In this document: positions 41,375 to 48,581 of the stretch, piece after piece
Numbering within the stretch: the first letter of the stretch is position 1
Layout: each line of letters starts with the position of its first letter
Origin: Nocardioides panzhihuensis
GTDB taxonomy: Bacteria; Actinomycetota; Actinomycetes; Propionibacteriales; Nocardioidaceae
DNA length: 64,000 nucleotides
Direction of reading: 5' to 3'
Assembly: GCF_013408335.1 (NCBI RefSeq)
Contig: NZ_JACBZR010000001.1
Span: 2,914,001 to 2,978,000 of the forward strand
The notes under the pieces: generated by a model
Seen by the model: the letters and a program-made list of their open reading frames with translations, nothing else
Databases searched by the model: none
Told to the model about the DNA's origin: nothing
Made by a program: the position numbers and the translations under genes

Positions 41375-41388
41375 CGCTCAGTTGAGCG
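41375..41388 (+). promoter_or_regulatory. TetR-type palindrome before the Old Yellow Enzyme gene
   Basis: CGCTCA-GT-TGAGCG is a perfect 14-bp palindrome lying five bases before ATG 41393. This sequence type is a common TetR operator. Its position argues that the OYE gene has its own control, independent of the ROK gene. No TetR gene is adjacent. Confidence 0.5.
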
Positions 41389-41392
41389 ACAC

Positions 41393-42484
41393 ATGACTTC
41401 ACTCTTCTCACCGTTGAGCCTGGGTTCGACGACCCTCCCCAACCGAGTCCTGATGGCACCGCTGACCCGGATGCGCGCCAGCCAGCCCGGTGACGTACCC
41501 AACACGCTGATGGCCGACTACTACCGGCAGCGCGCCTCGGCGGGCCTGATCGTCTCCGAGGGCACCCAGATCTCGCCGCAGGGCAAGGGCTACATGGACA
41601 CCCCGGGCATCTACTCGACCGAGCAGGTCGAGGGGTGGCGACAGGTCACCGACGTCGTGCACGAGGCCGGCGGACGGATCGCGGCGCAGCTGTGGCACAC
41701 CGGCCGGGTCTCCCACGAGTCCTTCCACGACGGCGGCCTCCCGGTGAGCGCCTCCGCGCTCCCCTATCGCAACCGCACGACCGTACGCGGCGAGGACGGC
41801 ACCCCGACCCGGGTCAGCTGCCCCACTCCGCGCGCCCTGGAGACCGAGGAGATCGCGGGCGTGGTCGACGACTACCGTCGCGCCACCCGCAACGCCCGCG
41901 AGGCTGGCTTCGACATGGTCGAGGTCCACGCCGCCCACGGCTACCTGCTGCACCAGTTCTCCAGCGCGAGCAGCAACGAGCGCACCGACCCCTACGGCGG
42001 CTCCCTGGAGAACCGTGCCCGCCTCACCCTCGAGGTGCTGGACGCGGTCGTAGCGGAGTGGGACCCCGAGCACGTCGCCATCCGGATCTCCCCGATCGGC
42101 TCGTTCAACGGTGTCGAGGACCCCGAAGGCGCCGAGATGGGCCTCTACCTCGCCACCGAGATCGGCAAGCGCGGCATCGCGTTCCTGCACCTGTCCGAGC
42201 CCGACTGGGCCGGCGGCCCGGAGCTGAGCGACGACTACCGCAAGCAGCTGCGCACCGCACACCCCGGTCCGATCGTGGCCGCGGGCGCCTACACCTCGGA
42301 GAAGGCCGAAAGGCTCCTCGGGGCCGACCTGATCGACGCGGCCGCCTTCGGGCGCACCTTCATCGCCAACCCGGACCTGCCCCGGCGCCTGCAGGAGCAG
42401 CTGCCCCTCAACGAGCAGAACCCGGCGACCTTCTACGGCGGCGGCGAGGCCGGTTACACCGACTACCCGGAGTGGAGCGCCTGA
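41393..42484 (+). CDS. Old Yellow Enzyme family FMN ene-reductase (NemA-like)
   Basis: A 363-residue TIM-barrel flavoprotein. It has NRVLMAPLTRMRA (FMN contacts), WHTGRVSH with the paired His region, VEVHAAHGYLLHQF (His-x2-His near 175-178), RTDPYGGSLENRARL and AFGRTFIANPDLPRRL at the end. These are the classic OYE/NemA elements. It reduces activated C=C bonds or nitro compounds with NADPH. I start at ATG 41393 because a TetR-like palindrome occupies the preceding bases. An in-frame ATG at 41366, overlapping the ROK stop, would add nine residues. Confidence 0.9.
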   Translation: MTSLFSPLSLGSTTLPNRVLMAPLTRMRASQPGDVPNTLMADYYRQRASAGLIVSEGTQISPQGKGYMDTPGIYSTEQVEGWRQVTDVVHEAGGRIAAQLWHTGRVSHESFHDGGLPVSASALPYRNRTTVRGEDGTPTRVSCPTPRALETEEIAGVVDDYRRATRNAREAGFDMVEVHAAHGYLLHQFSSASSNERTDPYGGSLENRARLTLEVLDAVVAEWDPEHVAIRISPIGSFNGVEDPEGAEMGLYLATEIGKRGIAFLHLSEPDWAGGPELSDDYRKQLRTAHPGPIVAAGAYTSEKAERLLGADLIDAAAFGRTFIANPDLPRRLQEQLPLNEQNPATFYGGGEAGYTDYPEWSA

Positions 42485-42536
42485 GTTCATTCCGGGCTCA
42501 CCCGAACCCCGCATCTCGCGGCCGGTCATTCGGCGG

Positions 42537-43715
42537 TTACTGGAGACGTGTCTGGATCACCGCGTGGGTCCCGTCGGTGCGCCAGCCAGGTTCGTGCGCT
42601 TCCAGGCGTGCGAGGCGATCTTCAGGGATACCAACGGCCAGGTCGGACTTCAGTGTCCGTAGCGCCACCAGCGGCGCTGGGAAGTGCTCGACGAGGTCGG
42701 AGAAGCTCGAGGTGGGCGGCCAGCGTCGGTCGCCGACAAGTCGACGATAGTTGAGGTCGCCCTTGATGATCACGAGCTCGGACTCCTCGAGCGCACCGGC
42801 GAGGCCGGCGGGGATGTCGTGGAAGGTCAGCGGGCTACACCAGAACGCGTGGGCTTGGACCGCGATCCGCCCGTCGGTGATCGCAGCCGCAAGTCGTGCT
42901 GCCATGGCGGCCACCGCGCCGGTGTGCCCGCCGAGGTGGCCGAGGATCGTGAGCAGATCATGGACGGTGGCGTCAGAGACGAAGTAGGGCTGCGGCTTCA
43001 GGTGCAGGACCACTCGCGCCGCCCGACGTGTGCTCAAGAGCCGGTCGATGAGCAGCAGATCGGCGACGAGCTCACGGCCGGCGTTGTCTGCGATCAGATC
43101 CACCCTGCCCGCGTCGTGCCCACTCAGATGGGACCAGACCTCGTCGGCGTCGTCGACGATGAGATCGTCGACCTGCGCGGCGTCGGCCGATTGCGGCTTG
43201 GAGAGCCGGAACCCGAGGTCGGATCGATTGCCCCACAACGACGCGAGCAGAGCACTGTGCAGCCCCTCCTCTTCTGGGGCTGTGACGATGCCCGCGACCT
43301 GGTCCAGGTCCCGGTCCAGCTCGCCCGAGATGAGTTCAGCATCCTTCTGCGACTTGAACGGGTCGACACCAGCCCACGGACCGTCGCCGAAGTAGCCGGT
43401 GGCCTGCAACAGAAGCCGGTAGAAGTACGACTCCGCCCACAGGAACGGGACCTCGAGCCAAGGGCGACCGACGTACGGGGCCACCCAGGCCTCCCATGCG
43501 CTTCGGTCCGCGGACGGCTCGGTGAAGGGCGGCACAACGTCCCGGATCGCCCCACCGAGCTGGTCGAGATTGCGCTGGACCGCCGGCGGGTACGGGAGGC
43601 TCGATCGCACCTTCGCGATCAACTCGGGGTGACGTCGAGTCAGCACACCGTTGCCGAAGGAGTCGGGCTCCTTGGAGTCGATCTCCTCGGCGGTCATGCT
43701 CTGGCCGGTTCGCAT
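42537..43715 (-). CDS. DUF89 / ARMT1-like damage-control phosphatase
   Basis: A 392-residue DUF89-family protein. It contains FLWAESYFYRLLLQATGYF early on, the metal/phosphate-binding RVDLIADNAGRELVADLLLID (about residues 205-225), HLKPQPYFVSDAT, and ELVIIKGDLNYRRLVGDRRW (about 333-352). Eukaryotic ARMT1 and plant relatives are metal-dependent phosphatases that remove damaged phosphometabolites such as sugar phosphates. It is monocistronic, with AAGGA before ATG 43715. It is convergent with the OYE gene and divergent from the purine permease. Confidence 0.82.
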   Translation of the reverse strand: MRTGQSMTAEEIDSKEPDSFGNGVLTRRHPELIAKVRSSLPYPPAVQRNLDQLGGAIRDVVPPFTEPSADRSAWEAWVAPYVGRPWLEVPFLWAESYFYRLLLQATGYFGDGPWAGVDPFKSQKDAELISGELDRDLDQVAGIVTAPEEEGLHSALLASLWGNRSDLGFRLSKPQSADAAQVDDLIVDDADEVWSHLSGHDAGRVDLIADNAGRELVADLLLIDRLLSTRRAARVVLHLKPQPYFVSDATVHDLLTILGHLGGHTGAVAAMAARLAAAITDGRIAVQAHAFWCSPLTFHDIPAGLAGALEESELVIIKGDLNYRRLVGDRRWPPTSSFSDLVEHFPAPLVALRTLKSDLAVGIPEDRLARLEAHEPGWRTDGTHAVIQTRLQ

Positions 43716-43858
43716 CGTCGGGTCCTTCCGTCTCGGTCGAAGGTAGCGCACCGGCTGCTCACGTCCGACCGCAGAAGGAACCTCGGCCTCGAACGACGTG
43801 GAGCTGGCAGTGGCCGGGAGGTGAAGGCCCAGCGGCTCACATCTGCGATGATTCGGCC

Positions 43859-45319
43859 GTGAGCATCTCGACCCCGTCACGTACCAATGTCGTTGATCGG
43901 TTCTTCCAGATCAGTGCCCGCGGATCCACGGTCGGCCGCGAGGTCCGGGGCGGCGTGGTCACGTTCGTCACGATGGCCTACATCGTGGCGCTGAACCCGT
44001 TGATCCTGGGCTTCGCGGAAGACGTCAACGGTGACCTGCTCGGCGGCAACGGCGGCGACAACATCGCCGCGATCGCGGCCGGGACGGCGCTGGTGGCGGG
44101 CGTGATGACCATCCTGATGGGTCTTGTCGCCAACTACCCGATGGCGCTGGCCACCGGACTCGGGCTCAACGCGTTCGTCGCGTTCTCGATCGCGGGGCAG
44201 ATGACCTGGGCCGATGCCATGGGGCTGGTGGTGATCGAGGGGCTGGTGATCCTCGTGCTGGTCCTGACCGGCTTCCGGGAGGCCGTCTTCCACGCCGTGC
44301 CGCGCGAACTCAAGACCGCGATCTCGGTCGGGATCGGCCTGTTCATCGCGGTGATCGGCTTCGTGGACGCTGGGTTCGTACGCCGCATCCCCGACGCCGC
44401 GAACACCACGGTCCCGGTGCAGCTGGGCCCGGCCGGGCAGCTCGCGGGCTGGCCGGTGCTGGTCTTCGTCATCGGTCTCGCCCTGGTCATCACCCTGTGG
44501 GTGCGCAAGGTGCGTGGCGCGATCCTGATCTCGATCGCCGTGACCACGGTCCTGGCCATCATCGTCGAGGCGATCGCCAAGCTCGGCGCGAGCAGCGCCG
44601 AGAACCCGACGGGATGGTCGCTCAACGTCCCGGCGCTGCCGGACAAGATCGTCGACTGGCCCTCCTTCGCCACGCTGGGCGAGTTCAATCTGCTCGGCTC
44701 CTTCGAGAACGTCGGCATCGTGACCGCGGTGCTGCTGATCTTCACGCTCATGCTCGCCGACTTCTTCGACACGATGGGCACGATGACCGCGATCGGCTCC
44801 GAGGCCGGGCTGCTGCAGAAGGACGGCACCCCGCCGCGTACGCGCTCGATCCTGGTCGTCGACTCGCTGGCCGCCGCGGCCGGCGGTGCCGGCGGTGTCT
44901 CCTCCAACACCTCCTATGTCGAGTCCGCCTCTGGCGTCGGTGAGGGCGCCCGCACCGGCCTGGCCGCGGTCGTCACCGGTGTGCTCTTCCTGCTCACCAC
45001 CTTCCTGGCTCCCCTCGTCACCGTCATCCCGTCGGAGGCGGCGGTGCCCGCCCTGGTGCTGGTCGGCTTCTTGATGATGCAGCAGGTCAAGGACATCAAC
45101 TGGAGCGATCCGGGCATCGCCATCCCGGCGTTCCTGACGATCGTGCTGATGCCGTTCACCTACTCGATCTCGGTCGGCATCGGTGCCGGCTTCCTCGCCT
45201 ACGTGCTCATCAAGATCGTCCGCGGCGAGGCGAAGAAGCTGCACCCGCTGATGTGGCTGGTGGCGGTGCTGTTCGCCGTCTACTTCGCGATCCACCCGAT
45301 CTCGAGCTGGCTGGGCTGA
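43859..45319 (+). CDS. NCS2/AzgA family purine (adenine/guanine/hypoxanthine) permease
   Basis: A 486-residue transporter with about 13 helices. It opens GREVRGGVVTFVTMAYIVALNP, has the key LATGLGLNAFVAFSIAGQM, then MLADFFDTMGTMTAIGSEAGLL (about residues 298-319) and SSNTSYVESASGVGEGARTG (about 342-361). These match AzgA/PbuG permeases for adenine, guanine and hypoxanthine rather than the uracil/xanthine branch. Start is GTG 43859. It is monocistronic, and the LLM oxidoreductase is convergent. Confidence 0.9.
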   Translation: MSISTPSRTNVVDRFFQISARGSTVGREVRGGVVTFVTMAYIVALNPLILGFAEDVNGDLLGGNGGDNIAAIAAGTALVAGVMTILMGLVANYPMALATGLGLNAFVAFSIAGQMTWADAMGLVVIEGLVILVLVLTGFREAVFHAVPRELKTAISVGIGLFIAVIGFVDAGFVRRIPDAANTTVPVQLGPAGQLAGWPVLVFVIGLALVITLWVRKVRGAILISIAVTTVLAIIVEAIAKLGASSAENPTGWSLNVPALPDKIVDWPSFATLGEFNLLGSFENVGIVTAVLLIFTLMLADFFDTMGTMTAIGSEAGLLQKDGTPPRTRSILVVDSLAAAAGGAGGVSSNTSYVESASGVGEGARTGLAAVVTGVLFLLTTFLAPLVTVIPSEAAVPALVLVGFLMMQQVKDINWSDPGIAIPAFLTIVLMPFTYSISVGIGAGFLAYVLIKIVRGEAKKLHPLMWLVAVLFAVYFAIHPISSWLG

Positions 45320-45344
45320 CGGTTGCGGGCAGATGCTGGACCGT

Positions 45345-46370
45345 TCAGCCCAGCATGTCCTTGACGAGCGGTACGACCCGGGTGCCGTAGAGCTCGATCG
45401 AGCCCATCAGGTCCTCGTGGCGCACACGGCCCTGGTCGTACTTCAGGTCGAACCGGTCGACGCCGAGCACCTTGATGGTGCCGGCCAGCTTCCGGGCGAC
45501 CGTCTCGGGCGAACCGACATAGAGCGACCCGCCCTCGATCTCGCGCTCGAAGTCGCCGGCCGCCGGCGGCGGCCAGCCACGCTCGCGACCGATCTGGGTA
45601 CGCATGGCCAGCCAGCCTTCGTAGACCGTCTCACGGGCCTGCTCGTCGGTCTCCGCGACGAACCCGGGTGAGTGGACGGCGACGCGTCGGCGCGGGACGC
45701 CGAACTCGTCCTGGGCGCGCTCGAAGAGGTCGATGTAGGGCGCGAACCGGTCGGCGGGCCCGCCGATGATGGCCAGGAAGAGGCCGAGGCCGTGACGGGC
45801 GGTGCGCACGACCGACTCCGGGCTCCCGCCGACCCCGACCCACGCGGTCAGACCGTTCTCGGTGCGGGGGAAGACCTCCTGGTCGGTGAGCGCCGCGCGG
45901 GTGCGACCCTCCCAGGTGACCTTCTCCTCCTTCATGAGGGCGGTGAGCAGCTCGAGCCGCTCCTCGAAGAGCTCCTCGTAGTCGGCGAGGTCGAAGCCGA
46001 ACAACGGGAACGACTCGGTGAACGACCCGCGCCCGGCCACGATCTCCGCGCGACCGTTGGAGACCGCGTCGAGGGTGGCGAACCGCTCGTAGACCCGCAC
46101 CGGGTCATCGGAGCTCAGCACGGTCACGGCGGAGCCGAGCCGCAGCCGCTCGGTCCGGGCCGCCACCGCGGCGAGCACCATCTCCGGGCTGGAGACCGCG
46201 AAGTCGCGGCGGTGGTGCTCCCCCACGCCGAAGAAGTCGAGCCCGACCCGATCGGCGAGCACACCCTCGTCGACGATGTTGCGGATCACCTGCGCATGGT
46301 GCTGCGGCTTGCCCTCGGCGTCGTGGGTGACCCCACCGAAGGTGTCCAGTCCGAACTCGATCTCAGTCAT
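45345..46370 (-). CDS. LLM class flavin-dependent oxidoreductase
   Basis: A 341-residue luciferase-like TIM barrel. It has DFFGVGEHHRRDFAVSSPE (about residues 45-63), RLRLGSAVTVLSSDDPVRVYE, GRAEIVAGRGSFTESFPLFG (about 105-124) and WVGVGGSPESVVRTARHGL. These fit the two-component FMNH2-type or CE1758 family monooxygenases. The substrate is unknown. Its stop codon lies within the small hairpin TGCTGG...CCAGCA (45334-45355), a likely terminator shared with the purine permease. ATG 46370 is used. Confidence 0.85.
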   Translation of the reverse strand: MTEIEFGLDTFGGVTHDAEGKPQHHAQVIRNIVDEGVLADRVGLDFFGVGEHHRRDFAVSSPEMVLAAVAARTERLRLGSAVTVLSSDDPVRVYERFATLDAVSNGRAEIVAGRGSFTESFPLFGFDLADYEELFEERLELLTALMKEEKVTWEGRTRAALTDQEVFPRTENGLTAWVGVGGSPESVVRTARHGLGLFLAIIGGPADRFAPYIDLFERAQDEFGVPRRRVAVHSPGFVAETDEQARETVYEGWLAMRTQIGRERGWPPPAAGDFEREIEGGSLYVGSPETVARKLAGTIKVLGVDRFDLKYDQGRVRHEDLMGSIELYGTRVVPLVKDMLG

Positions 46371-46448
46371 GTCGGTTGAAACCTCAACCAGTCGTGGCGC
46401 ATTCCCAGGGCTGTGTCGGGATCGCCTCCTAGCGGCCGCGCCGATCCG

Positions 46449-46479
46449 TTGACTTCGAGTGCGCTCCAACTCCTAGCGT
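46449..46479 (+). promoter_or_regulatory. Promoter for the CMD-like gene, probably leaderless
   Basis: TTGACT (46449-46454), a 19-bp spacer and TAGCGT (46474-46479) lie so that transcription would start at or one base before ATG 46487. Confidence 0.5.
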
Positions 46480-46486
46480 GCGCAGC

Positions 46487-46909
46487 ATGACCTTCGAGAA
46501 CCCTTCCCAGGACCCCACCTCCCGCGCAGTTCGCCAAGACCACGGTCGTGAGATCCTCGACGCGATCGACGGTGAGGCCGGTGCCCGAGTCATCGACGCC
46601 CTCGCCGACATCGCCCCGGAGCTGGGGCACCAGATCGTCGCCTGGGGGTTCGGCGAGATCTATGCCCGCCCCGGCCTGGAGCCGCGGGACCGTCAGCTCG
46701 TCACTCTCGGCATGCTCACCGCCCTGGGTGGCTGCGAACCCCAGCTCGAGGTGCACATCAACGCAGCCCTCAACGTAGGACTGACGCCCGAACAGATCAT
46801 CGAGGCCTTCCTCCACTCCGCGGTCTACTGCGGCTTCCCCCGCGCCCTGAACGCCACCTTCACAGCCAAGAAGGTTTTCGCCGAACGCGGTCTGCTCCCC
46901 CTCAGCTGA
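46487..46909 (+). CDS. Carboxymuconolactone decarboxylase family protein
   Basis: A 140-residue all-helical protein of the CMD/AhpD superfamily. It has APELGHQIVAWGFGEIYARPGLEPRDRQLVTLGMLTA (about residues 39-75), then CEPQLEVHINAALNVGLTPEQIIEA and YCGFPRALNA. The pattern matches single-domain 4-carboxymuconolactone decarboxylase-like proteins. The C-x2-C pair of AhpD-type peroxidase partners is absent, so a decarboxylase or lactonase-like role is more likely. No protocatechuate genes are nearby. It is divergent from the LLM oxidoreductase. Confidence 0.85.
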   Translation: MTFENPSQDPTSRAVRQDHGREILDAIDGEAGARVIDALADIAPELGHQIVAWGFGEIYARPGLEPRDRQLVTLGMLTALGGCEPQLEVHINAALNVGLTPEQIIEAFLHSAVYCGFPRALNATFTAKKVFAERGLLPLS

Positions 46910-46959
46910 TCTCGGAGCGCTCTCTTCTCCGCTCTCTTCTCCGCTCACGCCGACGTGGT

Positions 46960-48258
46960 TCAGGCCGCGAGCCTGTGGTCGAGGAGTACGTCGCGCAGCA
47001 CGAACTCGGCCCGGGACAGTGGCGGCGCGTCTGGTTGCCAGGTGTCGGGTGGTGGACTCACATAGGTGTGGCCGGTGGGTGTGATGGTGATGATGCTGCC
47101 GTCGGGTGCAGGTCTGGCTTGCCAGCCGAGGGCTTCCTTGGCTTGATTGCATCTTTCGCACAAGCCTTGAAGATTCGCGGCCTTGGTTTCGCCTCCGTCT
47201 GCGTGGCGCTGGGCGTGGTCGATGTTGCGGATGGGTGCGTCGCAGCCGTTGGTGCGGCAGATCCCGCCGTCGCGGGTGGTGATGAACTCGGCCAGGCCGT
47301 CGGGGGCTTTGCGGGAGCGAGACTCCATCGCCACTAGCTGTCCGGCCGGGTCGGTGAACAGGCGGCGGACGAAGACCTCGGCGTCGTTGAGTGCTTCACG
47401 GGCCCATGCTGCAGGGACGGGGCCATAGCCTTCGACCACGGCCGGCTCGTCACTGTCGTTGGTGAGGGCGTCGGCGGTCATCACGATCTTGACCTCGATC
47501 CGAGGCTTGGCGCCGTCGGTGGTGGTGCGGCCGGTGACGCGGTCGACGAGGGTGTCGGCCATGACCTGACCCCTCGTTCGTTCATCCCCAGCAGCCTGGG
47601 CAGCCTTGGCTGCCTGGTCGAGTGCAGCGTAGACGGCGACGCCGTCCTTGATCGGTAACAGGACACCGAGCCAGGTCATCGTGTCCGGTGCCGGCCGGAC
47701 GCTGACCCGGCGGTCCTTCTCCGCGTTCGCGGCTCGCTTGACGACGGATTCCTGGTCGAGGGTGATCGCGAGTGTCTTGGCCGCGTTCTCGAGCTGTCGC
47801 AGCCCCATGGTCACCGCCGCAGGCGGTTCGCCGTCGGGGTCGAGGGCGCAGAGCTGGTAGTCGATGACTCGGCGGTCGTCTAGTGAGAGGCAGGCGGTCT
47901 CGCGGGCGAGGATGGTGGCTTGCCACTGCGAGAACAGGCCCGCTTTCATCAACGCGAAGGTGTGGGGCATCTCGGCGACCAAGATCTTCGCCAGCCCGAG
48001 CAGTTTGGCGCCCTTGGCCGGTGAGACCCGCCGGGCGAGCGCGATCTGGGAGGCGACGCCTTCGCTCAGCTTGCGGGAAGGGACCCCGGCCTCGGCCTGG
48101 CGTGCCCGGGTGGCTTCCTCGAGGCGTACGGCTGCTTCTGCTTGCACGGCCTCAGCGACGCACTTGATCTCTTCGAGCCGAGCGATCCAGTCGACGAGCT
48201 CGCCCTCGGACGCACCCAGGGGCGGCCCGGTGAGGAGCTGGTCGACGGTCTCGTTCAT
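46960..48258 (-). CDS. DUF222 / HNH endonuclease (13E12 repeat family), copy B
   Basis: A 432-residue protein, about 91 percent identical by eye to copy A; most changes are conservative. All HNH residues are kept: CRTNGC, NIDHAQRHADGG and LCERCNQAKE. Changes cluster in the linker around residues 95-175 and in the last 30 residues, so both copies look functional rather than decaying. ATG 48258 follows a perfect TATAAT (reverse strand, 48266-48271) by seven bases, giving a leaderless message as in copy A. Downstream it converges with the CMD-like gene. Confidence 0.9.
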   Translation of the reverse strand: MNETVDQLLTGPPLGASEGELVDWIARLEEIKCVAEAVQAEAAVRLEEATRARQAEAGVPSRKLSEGVASQIALARRVSPAKGAKLLGLAKILVAEMPHTFALMKAGLFSQWQATILARETACLSLDDRRVIDYQLCALDPDGEPPAAVTMGLRQLENAAKTLAITLDQESVVKRAANAEKDRRVSVRPAPDTMTWLGVLLPIKDGVAVYAALDQAAKAAQAAGDERTRGQVMADTLVDRVTGRTTTDGAKPRIEVKIVMTADALTNDSDEPAVVEGYGPVPAAWAREALNDAEVFVRRLFTDPAGQLVAMESRSRKAPDGLAEFITTRDGGICRTNGCDAPIRNIDHAQRHADGGETKAANLQGLCERCNQAKEALGWQARPAPDGSIITITPTGHTYVSPPPDTWQPDAPPLSRAEFVLRDVLLDHRLAA

Positions 48259-48295
48259 ACGCCTCATTATATGCGGAACAGTACCGTAGCGCTAC
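48259..48295 (-). promoter_or_regulatory. Leaderless promoter and GTAGCGCTAC palindrome of HNH gene B
   Basis: Same arrangement as copy A: TATAAT on the minus strand at 48266-48271 and the palindrome GTAGCGCTAC at 48286-48295. Both copies are identical across this block, including the flanking CAGG and CGGTACTGTTCCGCA. Confidence 0.6.
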
Positions 48296-48391
48296 CTGTT
48301 TTTGCTGGTCAGACCCGATTTGCGCAGTCCGTGAACAAGTACCCTGGACCCCGCGCCACACTCTCGCCGCCGCCCCGATAATGGCGAAATC

Positions 48392-48484
48392 TTTCTCGAT
48401 CAGGTGCCGAGTCAAGGACCGCGAAGCGGCCGGCGAAGCCGGCGGGCCGAAGGCCCGTCCTTGACGCGGCGACTGATCGAGAAA
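48392..48484 (-). other. Branched multi-hairpin element upstream of HNH gene, copy B
   Basis: On the minus strand TTTCTCGATCAG (48473-48484) pairs perfectly with CTGATCGAGAAA (48392-48403). GTCAAGGA pairs with TCCTTGAC inside it. Between them lie GGGCC-TTC-GGCCC, CCGGC-TTC-GCCGG and CCGC-TTC-GCGG. Compared with copy A both stems are kept, and the outer one lacks A's single mismatch. The first two hairpins are longer and the third is different, but all arms stay complementary. The rest of 48259-48581 is the conserved spacer of the repeat and contains no gene. Confidence 0.6.
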
Positions 48485-48555
48485 CACTCGAAGAAAGGGT
48501 CGGCGGCGAACCCCGCAACGAAGAAACGGTCGCTTAGCGAGGTTTCCTCAAGGGA

Positions 48556-48574
48556 GGTCTCGACAAGCTCGACC
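48556..48574. repeat. GGTCGAG...TCGAGACC interspersed repeat
   Basis: One 19-nt copy in reverse orientation (GGTCTCGACAAGCTCGACC) just outside copy B of the HNH repeat and directly after the Asp23 gene stop (48582). It may act as that gene's terminator. Confidence 0.6.
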
Positions 48575-48581
48575 CCCGAAG

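Larger units (their letters stand above)
46960..48547 (-). repeat. 13E12-type HNH repeat, copy B (inverted relative to copy A)
   Basis: Nearly identical to 1814-3398 read in reverse. Similarity ends at the stop codon on one side and at GGTTTCC (48541-48547) on the other. Beyond that lies a GGTCGAG-type short repeat (48556-48574), just as such repeats precede copy A. The two copies enclose 43.6 kb in inverted orientation. Confidence 0.85.

Noticed and set aside
42537..43715. DUF89 gene considered as part of the purine or OYE operon
   Set aside because: It is convergent with one and divergent from the other and has its own ribosome site; no shared operator was seen.
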